Source of the DNA: Beroe forskalii
Lineage: Eukaryota; Ctenophora; Nuda; Beroida; Beroidae
Direction: 5' to 3'
DNA: 64,000 nt
Assembly (NCBI GenBank): GCA_011033025.1
Contig: WFMF01000286.1
Location: 124,001 to 188,000 of the forward strand
In this document: piece by piece, positions 46,301 through 55,208 of the stretch
How the letters are laid out: the number at the start of each line of letters is the position of its first letter
How positions within the stretch are numbered: position 1 is the stretch's first letter
Position numbers and translations under genes: made by a program
The notes under the pieces: model-generated
What the model was told of the DNA's origin: nothing
Database searches by the model: none
The model's input: the letters and a program-made list of their open reading frames with translations, nothing else

Positions 46301-49100
46301 ATCAGGTAAAATGCCACGTCTGCCGGTCTGCGTCTACAGCTGAACGAAAAATACCGAGTATTTAATTTAAGCAAGCAGGTAAGAAGTTTTAGGAATGTTA
46401 TTTGTGTGGAAAAAAGAGGTGTTACGCATATTTCCGACATTAAGTGAGTATTGCAGTTAATAGAGGCAAAGAAAGTAAGTAGGTTTCACAGACTGCAAAG
46501 GTGAAAAAATTAAAGCAGAAATAGAAAGGTACAAAATAGCCATACTCCAATACAGGAGTTGGAGCACGGGGTGCTGGGTTCGGTCTAGCTCTAATCCGAG
46601 TCTGGAGCTTGCTTGTCCCGTGTCCCTGGGCACGGGTTGTTCGATCTTTTCATGACTCTAGTCGGAGTCCTGTCCTGATTTAGCGTGGGTACACACAACA
46701 AAACAAAACAAATCTATCAAAGGCACATCTGAAATGAGAGGATGTAATACTGTTCATATCACAGAACACCTCTTATTCATTACACGATTGGAGAGCTCTT
46801 TAATGTGACGTAATTATTATAGACTAGAATGTAGTATTGGCGATACAAAAGTGCCTATTGAACGAACATGTGGTTGTAACAAAATAGAAACAGGCAACCG
46901 GTGTAATGATGATATTTTAATTACGGAATACCATTCGGATCAGAGACGTGATTTCAGATCACGTCTGCGCGCTCAGATCAGCATTTTGCCACGCTCAGCG
47001 CGGAGACGTGATTTTCAGATCACGTCTGCGCGCTCAGATCAGCATTTTGCCACGCTCAGCGCGAAGACGTGATTTCACATCACGTCTGCCCTCAGAGATC
47101 ATCATTTCGCATTTCTTAGCTCAGAGACGTGATTTTCTTTACGTTTTCACTTCAGATTGATTTCTGCTGATGCTTGCCGAGCCTTCAATCTGAGCCATGA
47201 TTAAATGCGTTCAAATTTGTTATCAGCACGAGTTTTATTTGGCGGTATGAATATTCAAGTTCTCAACCGCAAATTTAATGCTTCTGTGATTTTATGATCG
47301 TTTTCAAAAACATCATCAATTTATACAACTTTATGGTCAATTTTTCACCAAAATCACGTCTCGAGAGGCCGACTTCTCGCCACGCTGAGCGTGGCAGATC
47401 AGCAGTGTTCTGTCACTGGGTTGTCCCTTCTGAAATGATTCCTCACCACTTACCAGCGACACTAGCCCCAGCCGCGTGGTCGATCCCTATCCGCTCACTC
47501 TCCGTCGTCTTGACGGAGTACTGCAGCTCAACGAACACTGCGCGGCTCTAAAAAGCGAATTGTTTTAAATTTAACTGATGACAAGGTTAAGCGGCTCTAG
47601 GAAGCAAACTGTCAACTGATATGAAGGAGCAGTGGCTCTAATGAGCTAATGAGAAGGAGCAGTGGCTCTAACGAGCTAATGAGAAGGGGAAACCGTGAAC
47701 CTAAAACTAGTCACTATCAGCTTTCTAATTTCAACCACAAACACCAGCAGTGGCCATTCTGCGTCAGAGGGGGTACCTGGTTACCTGGTAGTGGCTGATG
47801 TCGATGATGGACTCGAAGGTCCTCATGGCCAGCTCCTTCTCGCTGTCGTGATCAAACATCAGCAGCACAGGGCTTTCGTTCAGCTGACTGATCTGCGCGT
47901 GCAGGTCCAGGTGCCGCTGCGAGGGCAGCTGCCCTAGCGCGTACCAACCCACGATTTCACATGCGGAAAGGGTGTTACTGTGAGCATACTGTGAGAGTTT
48001 GAGCGATCGATTACTGATTTCAGGACTGCGAGCGTTTATTGATTTCTGAGCTGTTACTGAGGGGCAGGCTGCACTTGAAAGACTGGTGACTTGGAGGCTG
48101 ATGGGGCAAGGGACCTCGTCACCGAATTGTTGAGTTGATAATTTCAATACATTGTTCAGCAGTTCAAGCGAACTGATCTCTATAAGTCTAAAAAACTTAC
48201 AATTCTAAGTACATCGCTTATTATACAGATTTGATCAACTGAACGTGAGCTTTCAATGGATTTCAACTCACCGGAAGCGACCTTGTTGGAGCAGCTCGCT
48301 TGACCAGGACTAATCTGGGAAACTGAAACACAGAATCGTCAGCTTACTTTAGAAAGCAAAAACAAGGCAGCAATTGTTAGCAATATCTTACAACATTGTT
48401 TGACAACAAATCAATAATATCACGTTTCTCGAGCTTGTTGTCAAGGTAGTCCCTGATAACAAATCAATAATTCTCACGTTGTTCGAGCTTGTTGTCAAGG
48501 TAGTCCCGGTTGAGCACCCAGTCGCCGTCTATGACGTCATAGCACACATCGAAGGAGGAGATAATCTCGATATCCCTGCCACTTTGCTTGCCCAGCAACA
48601 CCCCGAGAGCTGCGGAGTTCGGGGATGGAAATCGGAGGGAAATCCCAGCAATTACAAGGAAAATAAGTAAATAGCTATTTGCCAATGATCAACTTATCAC
48701 ATGAATAATGGATTCGCAAGAAAGAAAGGTTCGCTATCGTATCTCAAACTTATGTATCGCATGCGTAAAGGAATCGTAATTTCGTAAGAAAGAAGAGTTC
48801 GCTACCGTATCTGAAGTCAGTGTTGTTGATCTTGCATCTGGTGGTGTGGTCGGCTATGTTCATCGTCACCAGAGGATGGAGGTACACCACACTCCCTGAC
48901 GACACTGAGTTCTTGCAAACCACACTCTCCTCGCACTCCATTGCGTTGCTAGGTGTGTTGCTAACCGCGTTGCTAGCAGCATTGCTAGGGGTGTTGGTAG
49001 CCGCGTTGCTAGGTGCGGTACTAGCCGTGTTGCTAGGCACGTTGCCACGAGGAGTACAGTCCATAGACTGGCTGCTTGGCCCTGCCTGCTCTCCACTCAT
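43372..49100 (-). CDS. COPS6: COP9 signalosome subunit 6 (MPN- domain)
   Basis: Nine exons close in phase: 49100-48806, 48609-48478, 48309-48272, 47988-47785, 47547-47454, 45444-45424 (21-nt microexon), 44562-44458, 44149-44049, 43575-43372; 397 aa. The MPN fold is seen as VYLHPLVTMNIADH, LGVLLGKQSGRDIEI and VGWYALGQLPSQ. It lacks the JAMM metal ligands, as CSN6 does. Next come VFVELQYSV...SERIGIDHAAG and the C-terminal helices with MLNGRVSLICDYI and NVIYSNSVNKKKLRGL. CSN6 is the structural MPN partner of CSN5 in cullin deneddylation. The N-terminus is low-complexity (SNAxxNTP repeats). Exon 3 and the exon 7/8 join are less certain; the latter is flanked by an 8-bp direct repeat. Confidence 0.85.
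43580..43975 (-). repeat. 26-bp minisatellite abutting a COPS6 3' splice site, about 14 copies
   Basis: Unit gatgagatggagtcagacaa plus gagtgg. On the minus strand it is pyrimidine-rich (ctcttgtctgactccatctc) and runs straight into the tctctctcag|gag acceptor of the last exon. Confidence 0.9.
45060..45129. repeat. Small palindrome in COPS6 intron
   Basis: tactgttaaatt ... gaccgtcattac and the inverted gtaatgacggtc ... gatttaacagta form a hairpin of about 70 bp. A gtcgaccgtcgacagtcga palindrome lies nearby (about 44840-44862). Confidence 0.6.
45880..46060. other. Possible retroelement 3' tail in COPS6 intron 5
   Basis: The segment ending agcccttagtggtgcccctc and cggggtttt matches a segment at about 57613-57645 downstream of a LINE-like ORF fragment. 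Shared tail only; identity is tentative. Confidence 0.35.
46935..47125. repeat. About 60-bp hairpin-forming tandem repeat, about 3 copies
   Basis: Unit gagacgtgatttcagatcac, gtctgcgcgctcagatcagc, attttgccacgctcagcgcg. Each unit contains the inverted pair agacgtgat/atcacgtct. Related words recur near 47355-47405. It lies in COPS6 intron 5. Confidence 0.8.
47541..47692 (-). repeat. Four degenerate copies of a COPS6 3' splice site
   Basis: The acceptor ttttag|agccgcgcag of exon 47547-47454 recurs as ctag|agccgc, ttag|agccact and ttag|agccact near 47597, 47637 and 47667. The last two are within 30-bp tandem units. Confidence 0.7.
48418..48520 (-). repeat. Two-copy duplication of a COPS6 exon end and donor
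   Basis: The end of exon 48609-48478 (gggactaccttgacaacaag and ctcgaacaac|gtgaga) is repeated about 55 bp into the intron as ctcgagaaac|gtgat. Confidence 0.85.
48690..48815 (-). repeat. Two-copy duplication around COPS6 exon 1 donor
   Basis: cagatacggtagcgaactct and ttctttcttacgaa at the exon 1/intron 1 junction recurs about 75 bp downstream as gatacgatagcgaacctttc. The second copy has lost the GT, so it is decaying. Confidence 0.65.
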
Positions 49101-50602
49101 TTCTCTGATTTACATTTCTAGCAGGGATTAAATGGTTAGATTACTAACAGTACCAATCAAGGTAGAATTTATATTTTAAATGAGATAGGTAACAGAAATG
49201 AGATAACCGAAATGAGATAACAGAAATGAGATAACAGAAATGAGATAACAGAAATGAGCTGACAGAAATGATTCAGATAAGACCTTGGAATCAATAATTT
49301 CTTCCAAGTTCCAGCTACGATAAGATGATCATCTTTAATAAACAATGAAACGAAACATATCAATATGGCAAAGCTTAAATACATAATAAAATTAACATAG
49401 CTCCATAATATAATCAGTACCAACACCAGTACCAAATGTCAATATACATAATATTTCGTACAGTACACATAAAAATATTTTAAAAAAGTTCCAAGGTTGT
49501 AGCTTAATCCTACAAAAAATCGACGACGAAGGATATAAGCAAACATATTGAAACAATTGGCTAAAATTTCAAATTTGGCTGCCTTGGAGTCAAAGTGTCA
49601 TAAGGGGTTTGTGTCGTAGGTTCCTTTCCAGCATACCCAAATAGTAATACCCGGCCATTATTTTATTCGTTTATAGATACTTAAATTGATACATAAGTAC
49701 ATAGCTGGAGCAAGTCAGCCCTAGCCCTTATTTGCCCAAATTCTTGCCCCAACTATGCATTGATAATCATCAATAGTTCAATTTAGGCTACAGTTTACAA
49801 TTAGCTCTCTTTTAACCACTGATATGGCTACAAAATAGTGAATTTCATTATGAAACCAGTTCAAACACATTCAGATGGCATTGAGCTGTCAATCAAACAT
49901 AAATGGCAAATGCGATGCTGACAGTCAATATGTTTGTTGCGTATGGTCAGCCAATGGTGGCAGAAAGCCCAAAACCAATAAATTTTCTTTATCTAATGTA
50001 GTCTTGGTAGTGGTTAACAATGAAATTCACTTTTGGCTAGGTTAACAACTGACAGTATCCAAGAAGCCCGACCACCATTCCTAACCATTTACACAACACT
50101 ATCTGCTCTTATTATCTGAGAGTCATAATGACCTCACTTTCAGGTCATATGCAGGAACAATAAAACTTTTTCGGCAACATTAAGACAACCCGCCTAATAA
50201 TCTTGCTTGACCCCCAAACTGATTCCTTAATTGAACTATTGATGTAATGATATACTTGTATTATTTGCAGTAGCCAAAATCTTTAAGTCTACTAGAGCCA
50301 GTCTTAAGTCCATACCCATAGTGCTACCTAGATCATAGTATAATAGCCCTGGTACAACTTATCAGATAGAAACCATTATGAAAGATTGAGATTGATGGGT
50401 GCATTGAAATACCAGTTCATAGAGAGCCCGATAGCCGGTAAGTGGGATGGTTTCACATACCACAAATTGATAACTTGTTGATGGAGATTGCTAGGTAACA
50501 CACCTTAGCAACGTTCAGTTGCTAAGTGAAGCTCTATCACCCAACAAGGTAATATTCTAGTTGCTAAGTGAAACTGTTATCACTCAGCTAAGTATCACTC
50601 CA
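49101..50602. other. Intergenic between TMEM11 end and COPS6 start
   Basis: AT-rich, no gene. A 14-bp array (aacagaaatgagat, about 5 copies) lies at 49185-49265 just upstream of the COPS6 start on the minus strand. The remainder, including the likely TMEM11 3' UTR, shows nothing recognisable. Confidence 0.55.
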
Positions 50603-53274
50603 TCACTTGGTAACGTAGGACGCCAGCTGAAACACCAGCAACAGTCCAGTAGCGAGTGCTATGGTGTTATGCAGCTTCTTCCTCACTCTGTCATCTCTCC
50701 TAACGAGGATGATGGGAGCTGAGGAGGTCAGTTGCTCCAGCGGCACCCTGTGCAGGTAGTGTCCTGCAGTGTCAACCTGCAGAGTGTTGTCAATGTAGTA
50801 TACCTATAGAGTTCAAGTAACAAGAATTAGTTAAAATTACAATTTATGTTAATAGCTCATATTCACAACTTTATTACCTGGTATTTACACGCAGGATCGT
50901 GCTGCCAACTGAAGTGGTAGGCTGCTGCACAACCCAGACTAATGCCGCTGAAGGGAACCGACCACGCCCACTTGAACCCTGACACACCGAGAGCAGGTAC
51001 ATTACAGATAAACATTACTTAGTGACTAAGATCACATTAAAATGGAGAAAGGAATTATAGGGAACCCCGAAAGCGCTCAGAGGGACAAAAGACATGATCA
51101 GGCGGGAAAAGGATTCCTGCAACTAACATGTAGTAAGCGATTTGTAATAAGGGAGCAACTAACATGTTGTAGGTAAGCAAATATCACTCTAAATTCCCTT
51201 ACCGAGGGCAGCGAGACCTCCCAACACAGCGGACTTGTGCAGGGCATTCCCTACCCTGATGTACCTGACACACTCCTCGCCTGAGGATGCGCTGATTAAT
51301 GCACAAAGTAAACCTTAATCCTCATATAATTAGCAATCAGGAGGTTGAATTTCAAGTTCTTTTTTTAATCGAGTTTCCCCTGTGACTTCATGAATTACCC
51401 TTTCAACGTTGGTTGCAGTGAAGCCTGCCCAGCTTACTGGTCATGTGGATCTAAAATAAGTGTTGTTACTTTGCAACCATTGCTTTGTATATCTCGTTGA
51501 ACGAGAGCTCAGGAGTGAGATGCAAGAGCTTTTGCAAGCTTTTATTTTAAATTTTTTCCGAGTTCAAGCACAGAGAATTAGATATGTAAGTTGAACTGAT
51601 TTTTTTTTATCATTTCGAAATTATCTTCCGCGTGGAACCCTTTTCAGGCTTGCAGGCGTTTGGTAGCAGTGAAGCCTGCCCAACTTACCAAGGTGATGTG
51701 GCTCTATAACGATAGTGCTGTGCTTTGCAACCATCGCTTTGTCCAACTCCCGCTCTCCCCGCTCAGGCGGTGCCTTGCCGTCGAACACTTCGTGGATTAT
51801 CACACAGTCATTCTCTTCCTCGCACAAGTAACTGAGAGAGGTGAGAGTGGCAGGGGGTTACTGGTGAGGGGGAGAGGGGTTGTGAGGGCAGGGGTTACTG
51901 AGAGAGAGGGGTTACTGGTGAGAGAGTGGCAGGGGGTTACTGGTGAGGGAGAGGGGTTGCTGGTGAGAAAGTGGCAGGGGGTTACTGGTGAGAGAGTGGG
52001 GTTACTGGTGAGAGAGTGGGGGTTACTGATGAGAGAGTGGGAGTTACTGATGAGAGATCAGCAGGGGGTTACTGGTGAGAGAGTGGCAGGGGGTTACTGG
52101 TGAGAGAGTGGGGGTTACTGTTGAGAAAGTGGCAGGGAGTTACTGTTGAGAAAGTGGGGGTTACTGGTGAGAGAGTGGGGGGTTACTGGTGAGAGTGGGG
52201 TTACTGTTGAGAGAGTGGCAGGGGGTTACTGGTGAGAGAGTGGCAGGGGGTTACTGTTGAGAGAGTGGGAGGGGGTTACTGGTGAGAGAGTGGCAGGGGT
52301 TACTGGCGAGAGAGTAGCAGGGGGTTACTGGTGAGGGAGAGGGGGGTTACTGGTGAGAGAGTGGGAGGGGTTACTGGCGAGGGAGTGGCAGGGGGTTACT
52401 GATGAGAGAGTGGCAGGGGGTTACTGGTGAGAGAGTGGGGGTTACTGGTGAGAGAGTGGCAGGGGGTTACTGCTTTACTGGTGAGGGAGTGGCAGGGGGT
52501 TACTGGTGAGAGAGTGGCAGGGGGTTACTGGTGAGAGAGTGGGGGTTACTAATGAGAGAGTGGCAGGGGTTACTGATGAGAGAGTGGGGGTTACTGGTGA
52601 GAGAGTGGGGGTTACTGGTAAGAGAGGGGCAAGGGGTTGCTGGTGAGAGAGTGGCAGGGGGTTACTGGTGAGAGAGTGGGGGTTACTGGTGAGAGAGTGG
52701 GGGTTACTGATGAGAGAGTGGGAGTTACTGATGAGAGAGTGGGGGGTTGCACTGAGAGTAGGCAGGGGTTACTAATGAGAGACTGGCAGGGGGTTACTAG
52801 TGAGAGAGTGGGGGTTACTGATGAGAGAGTGGCAGGGAGTTACTGTTGAGAAAGTGGCAGGGGGTTACTGGTGAGAGAGTGGCAGGGGGTTACTGGTGAG
52901 AGAGTGGGGGTTACTGGTAAGAGAGTGGCAGGGGTTACTGGTGAGAGAGTGGCAGGGGGTTACTGGTGAGAGAGTGGCAGGGGGTTACTGGTGAGAGAGT
53001 GGCAGGGGTTACTAGTGAGGGAAAGGGGTTGCTGGTGAGAGAGTGGAACACAGTGGCGAGTGAGGTGGTTTTGTTTTTGAGGTACTGGGTTGCGTACAAT
53101 CTAGTTGATAAGTCTTTTATTGAATAATATTCAATAGAAATACTGCATTGAAGAGTTAACTATTATTAACAAAAGTAAATAGAAAGTAAATAACAAGTAA
53201 AATTTCAATTACTAAAGTACTAACGATTCCACAGGCACGACATCGCTGTCAGTTGGAGCGCTAGGTTCATCCAT
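50603..53274 (-). CDS. TMEM11: TMEM11 (mitochondrial inner-membrane morphogenesis protein, PMI)
   Basis: Five exons close in phase: 53274-53225, 51831-51689, 51280-51203, 50978-50878, 50803-50603; 190 aa, nearly the length of human TMEM11 (192). Signatures: DCVIIHEVFDG, TIVIEPHHLG, RVGNALHKSAVL, two membrane helices, then SWQHDPACKYQVYY and LTSSAPIILVRRDDRVRKKL followed by HNTIALA. TMEM11/PMI sits in the inner mitochondrial membrane, associates with MICOS and shapes cristae. The first exon (MDEPSAPTDSDVVPVE) was found across a 1.4-kb intron by phase: it ends in phase 2 at tc|gttagt, and exon 2 begins t-tac. That intron is almost entirely a minisatellite. Confidence 0.9.
51425..51525 (-). repeat. 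Decayed copy of TMEM11 exon 2 end and donor
   Basis: gcagtgaagcctgcccagct ... gtggatctaaaataagtgtt ... tttgcaaccattgctttgt resembles 51667-51760, the end of exon 2 plus its donor, but with several substitutions and no open frame. It is an older duplication of the same junction type. Confidence 0.7.
51838..53045 (-). repeat. About 25-bp minisatellite of TMEM11 3' splice-site sequence, about 48 copies
   Basis: On the minus strand the unit reads ccctgccactctctcaccag followed by taacc. The true acceptor of exon 51831-51689 reads ccctgccactctcacctctctcag|ttac, so the array repeats its pyrimidine tract, AG and first exon bases. It fills about 1.2 kb of the 1.39-kb intron 1. Confidence 0.92.
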
Positions 53275-53631
53275 CGCAGTGCACAGCACAGCCTTTCATC
53301 AACAAGAGTTTCCTAGCCTCAAATTTGATTGTAGTATGGGCTGATTCTCAGTCAAAAATTGAATAGATCATAAAATCATTTGAAATTGAAATCAAAAGTG
53401 TTATCTAGTTAATATAATTTCTGAAACTTTCGAGCTTGAAATTGCAGTCATGAGCCATTAGACTCTCACTCTCTTATAGAAAGGTTTACACTTGAAATAA
53501 TCACAACTAGCTCAACAAATAAATACATTTGTTAGTTCAGTGGACAGCAAAGAATTGAAAAAATAACCAAAATAAATTAGAAAAGCATCTAGGTAAAAAA
53601 TAATCTGTAGGGAAATGTTCAACAGAAAACA
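53275..53631. other. Spacer between the TPR-like gene and TMEM11
   Basis: About 360 bp, AT-rich, no gene seen. It holds the TMEM11 5' region and the 3' UTR of the next gene. Confidence 0.55.
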
Positions 53632-54600
53632 TCACCCTTCCTTAAAACAATCTGGCAAACTGTGCCTTAGAAAAGAAGCTAAAAAGTCTACAGTTGAAAA
53701 GTCAGCATCATCCCAATTCTCGTAATGGATGACGTGATGGTTTTTATCAAAGCAGGGTAAATATTCAGGAGGAACAGAAGCAATGATATCCCCTAAAGTC
53801 ACAGAAACCTCCTTACCCCATGACGTGGAGAAGTCTGAACTGTAGGTTTTACTTGTGTTTTGATCATAGATCGAGGCAGCTAATTTGACAGCATTGTACA
53901 CTGAACATGTTATGAAAAAGATGATTTCTGATTTTTTGTGATGCAAGTTTGATTCGATGTTTGGTGTTTTCACTGGTTCTTGTAATACGTCAAACCATAT
54001 CTTATGAAAACTAGCTACAATTTTACATTCATTGAGTTGTTCAGAGAGTTTCCCAACTATTTCTGAGCAGTTTTTGTAGAAATGTGACAATAAAGTAGCA
54101 TAAAGTAACCACATATTAGGGTTTTTGTTCCTCATGGCAACAGCTCGCTCCAAGCATATAAACCCTTTCCCTACATCACCTGAGATAAAATCCAAGGCAC
54201 TTAAGATCAGCCAACAGTTAGAATCAGAATGACCACAAAATTCAGTAACACGGCGACAATGCTGCCTTGATTCTTCATAGCTGCCCATTTCTAAAAAACT
54301 TCGACACAAAACATCATGGTACTGGAGGACTAGGGGTGATTTCATTGAGGATGGGTCGTCCTCAGCAAAGAACTGATTAGCTAAATTAATTGCAGTTTTG
54401 TAGTCACCAATGGAAAAATGATACATTGTTCTTGAAGTCAGCAAATTGCTCTTGATCTGAGGTGAAATATTAGGTGGATCATCCTCGAGAAATCCAAAGG
54501 GTTCCCTCTTCAAAGGTTGATAGGAGATATCTTCAGATTTTGTAACCTTTTCCTGATTTTCCTCAGTATCAATCAGACACAGTTCTTCAAACCCATCCAT
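53632..54600 (-). CDS. TPR-like protein resembling C8orf76
   Basis: Intronless frame of 322 aa from the ATG at 54600 (MDGFEELCLIDTEEN). An upstream extension to 54642 has no ATG. The middle is helical with TPR-like periodicity: SRTMYHFSIGDYKTAI, LCRSFLEMGSYEESRQH, NCWLILSALDFISGD, KGFICLERAVAMR, NPNMWLLYATLLSHFY. The order and the phrase FICLERAV...NPNMW resemble human C8orf76, a poorly studied TPR-like protein. The N-terminus is acidic and the C-terminus has no known motif. An acceptor-like caaattttag lies 15 bases before the ATG. The homology is by pattern only; it could be another TPR protein. A/T-rich codon use, like STK19 next to it. Confidence 0.6.
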   Translation of the reverse strand: MDGFEELCLIDTEENQEKVTKSEDISYQPLKREPFGFLEDDPPNISPQIKSNLLTSRTMYHFSIGDYKTAINLANQFFAEDDPSSMKSPLVLQYHDVLCRSFLEMGSYEESRQHCRRVTEFCGHSDSNCWLILSALDFISGDVGKGFICLERAVAMRNKNPNMWLLYATLLSHFYKNCSEIVGKLSEQLNECKIVASFHKIWFDVLQEPVKTPNIESNLHHKKSEIIFFITCSVYNAVKLAASIYDQNTSKTYSSDFSTSWGKEVSVTLGDIIASVPPEYLPCFDKNHHVIHYENWDDADFSTVDFLASFLRHSLPDCFKEG

Positions 54601-55208
54601 GAGAAACTTGCCTACTAAAATTTGTGTATTTGAAGTTGGCACACTGCTTGGTCAATCAATTGCCTCTTACATGATCCCCTTCATGTTCAATACCAAATAA
54701 ACCAATCAGGTTGTTAGTCTTAGTCTTAGTTGAGTGGCCAAGGTCGGTTTAATCAACCAGGCTGGAGGCAGGCATGTTAAGCCAATCAGATGGCTGATGG
54801 TTAAATCTGAAATAGCCAACAGCAGATGGGGATGGTCCAACTGGTATCATGCACAAAGATCACATTTGAGGTAAGGGCTTGACCAACTAGAGTGCCAATT
54901 TCAAATATCCAAAGTATGGCAAGGCTTAATATCAAATCTCAGACAGTGCAACAAATTATATGCAGTAAGTATATCATATATTCACATAAATTAGTTACTT
55001 ATAATTTACAACTAAGCAATAAGCATTAAGCATATGCCGAATTATTTACAAGAAAAACTGCCAAGCATGAACATCTGTAGCAAACACCTATAATAATTTA
55101 TCCCTTACATTGTCATTGATGAAACATTATTACCTGCATGATCACCAACCCTGTAAAACTTAACCATTGAAATTGTGTTGATTCAAATGCAAATAAATAT
55201 TTGTTACT
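54601..55208. other. Spacer with a SINE-like fragment
   Basis: No gene. At 54713-54785 there is a fragment of the dispersed repeat also seen at 23637-23967 and 62695-62820 (cggtttaatcaaccaggct). Confidence 0.55.

Noticed and set aside
52380-52420. CTGATGAG words in the TMEM11 array suggesting hammerhead ribozyme cores
   Set aside because: No matching CGAAAC half or cleavage-site helix is present. The word arises from variants of the repeat unit.
51660-52849. Plus-strand ORFs rich in GVTGERV repeats
   Set aside because: Translation of the splice-acceptor minisatellite on the wrong strand. The minus strand has TMEM11 exons.
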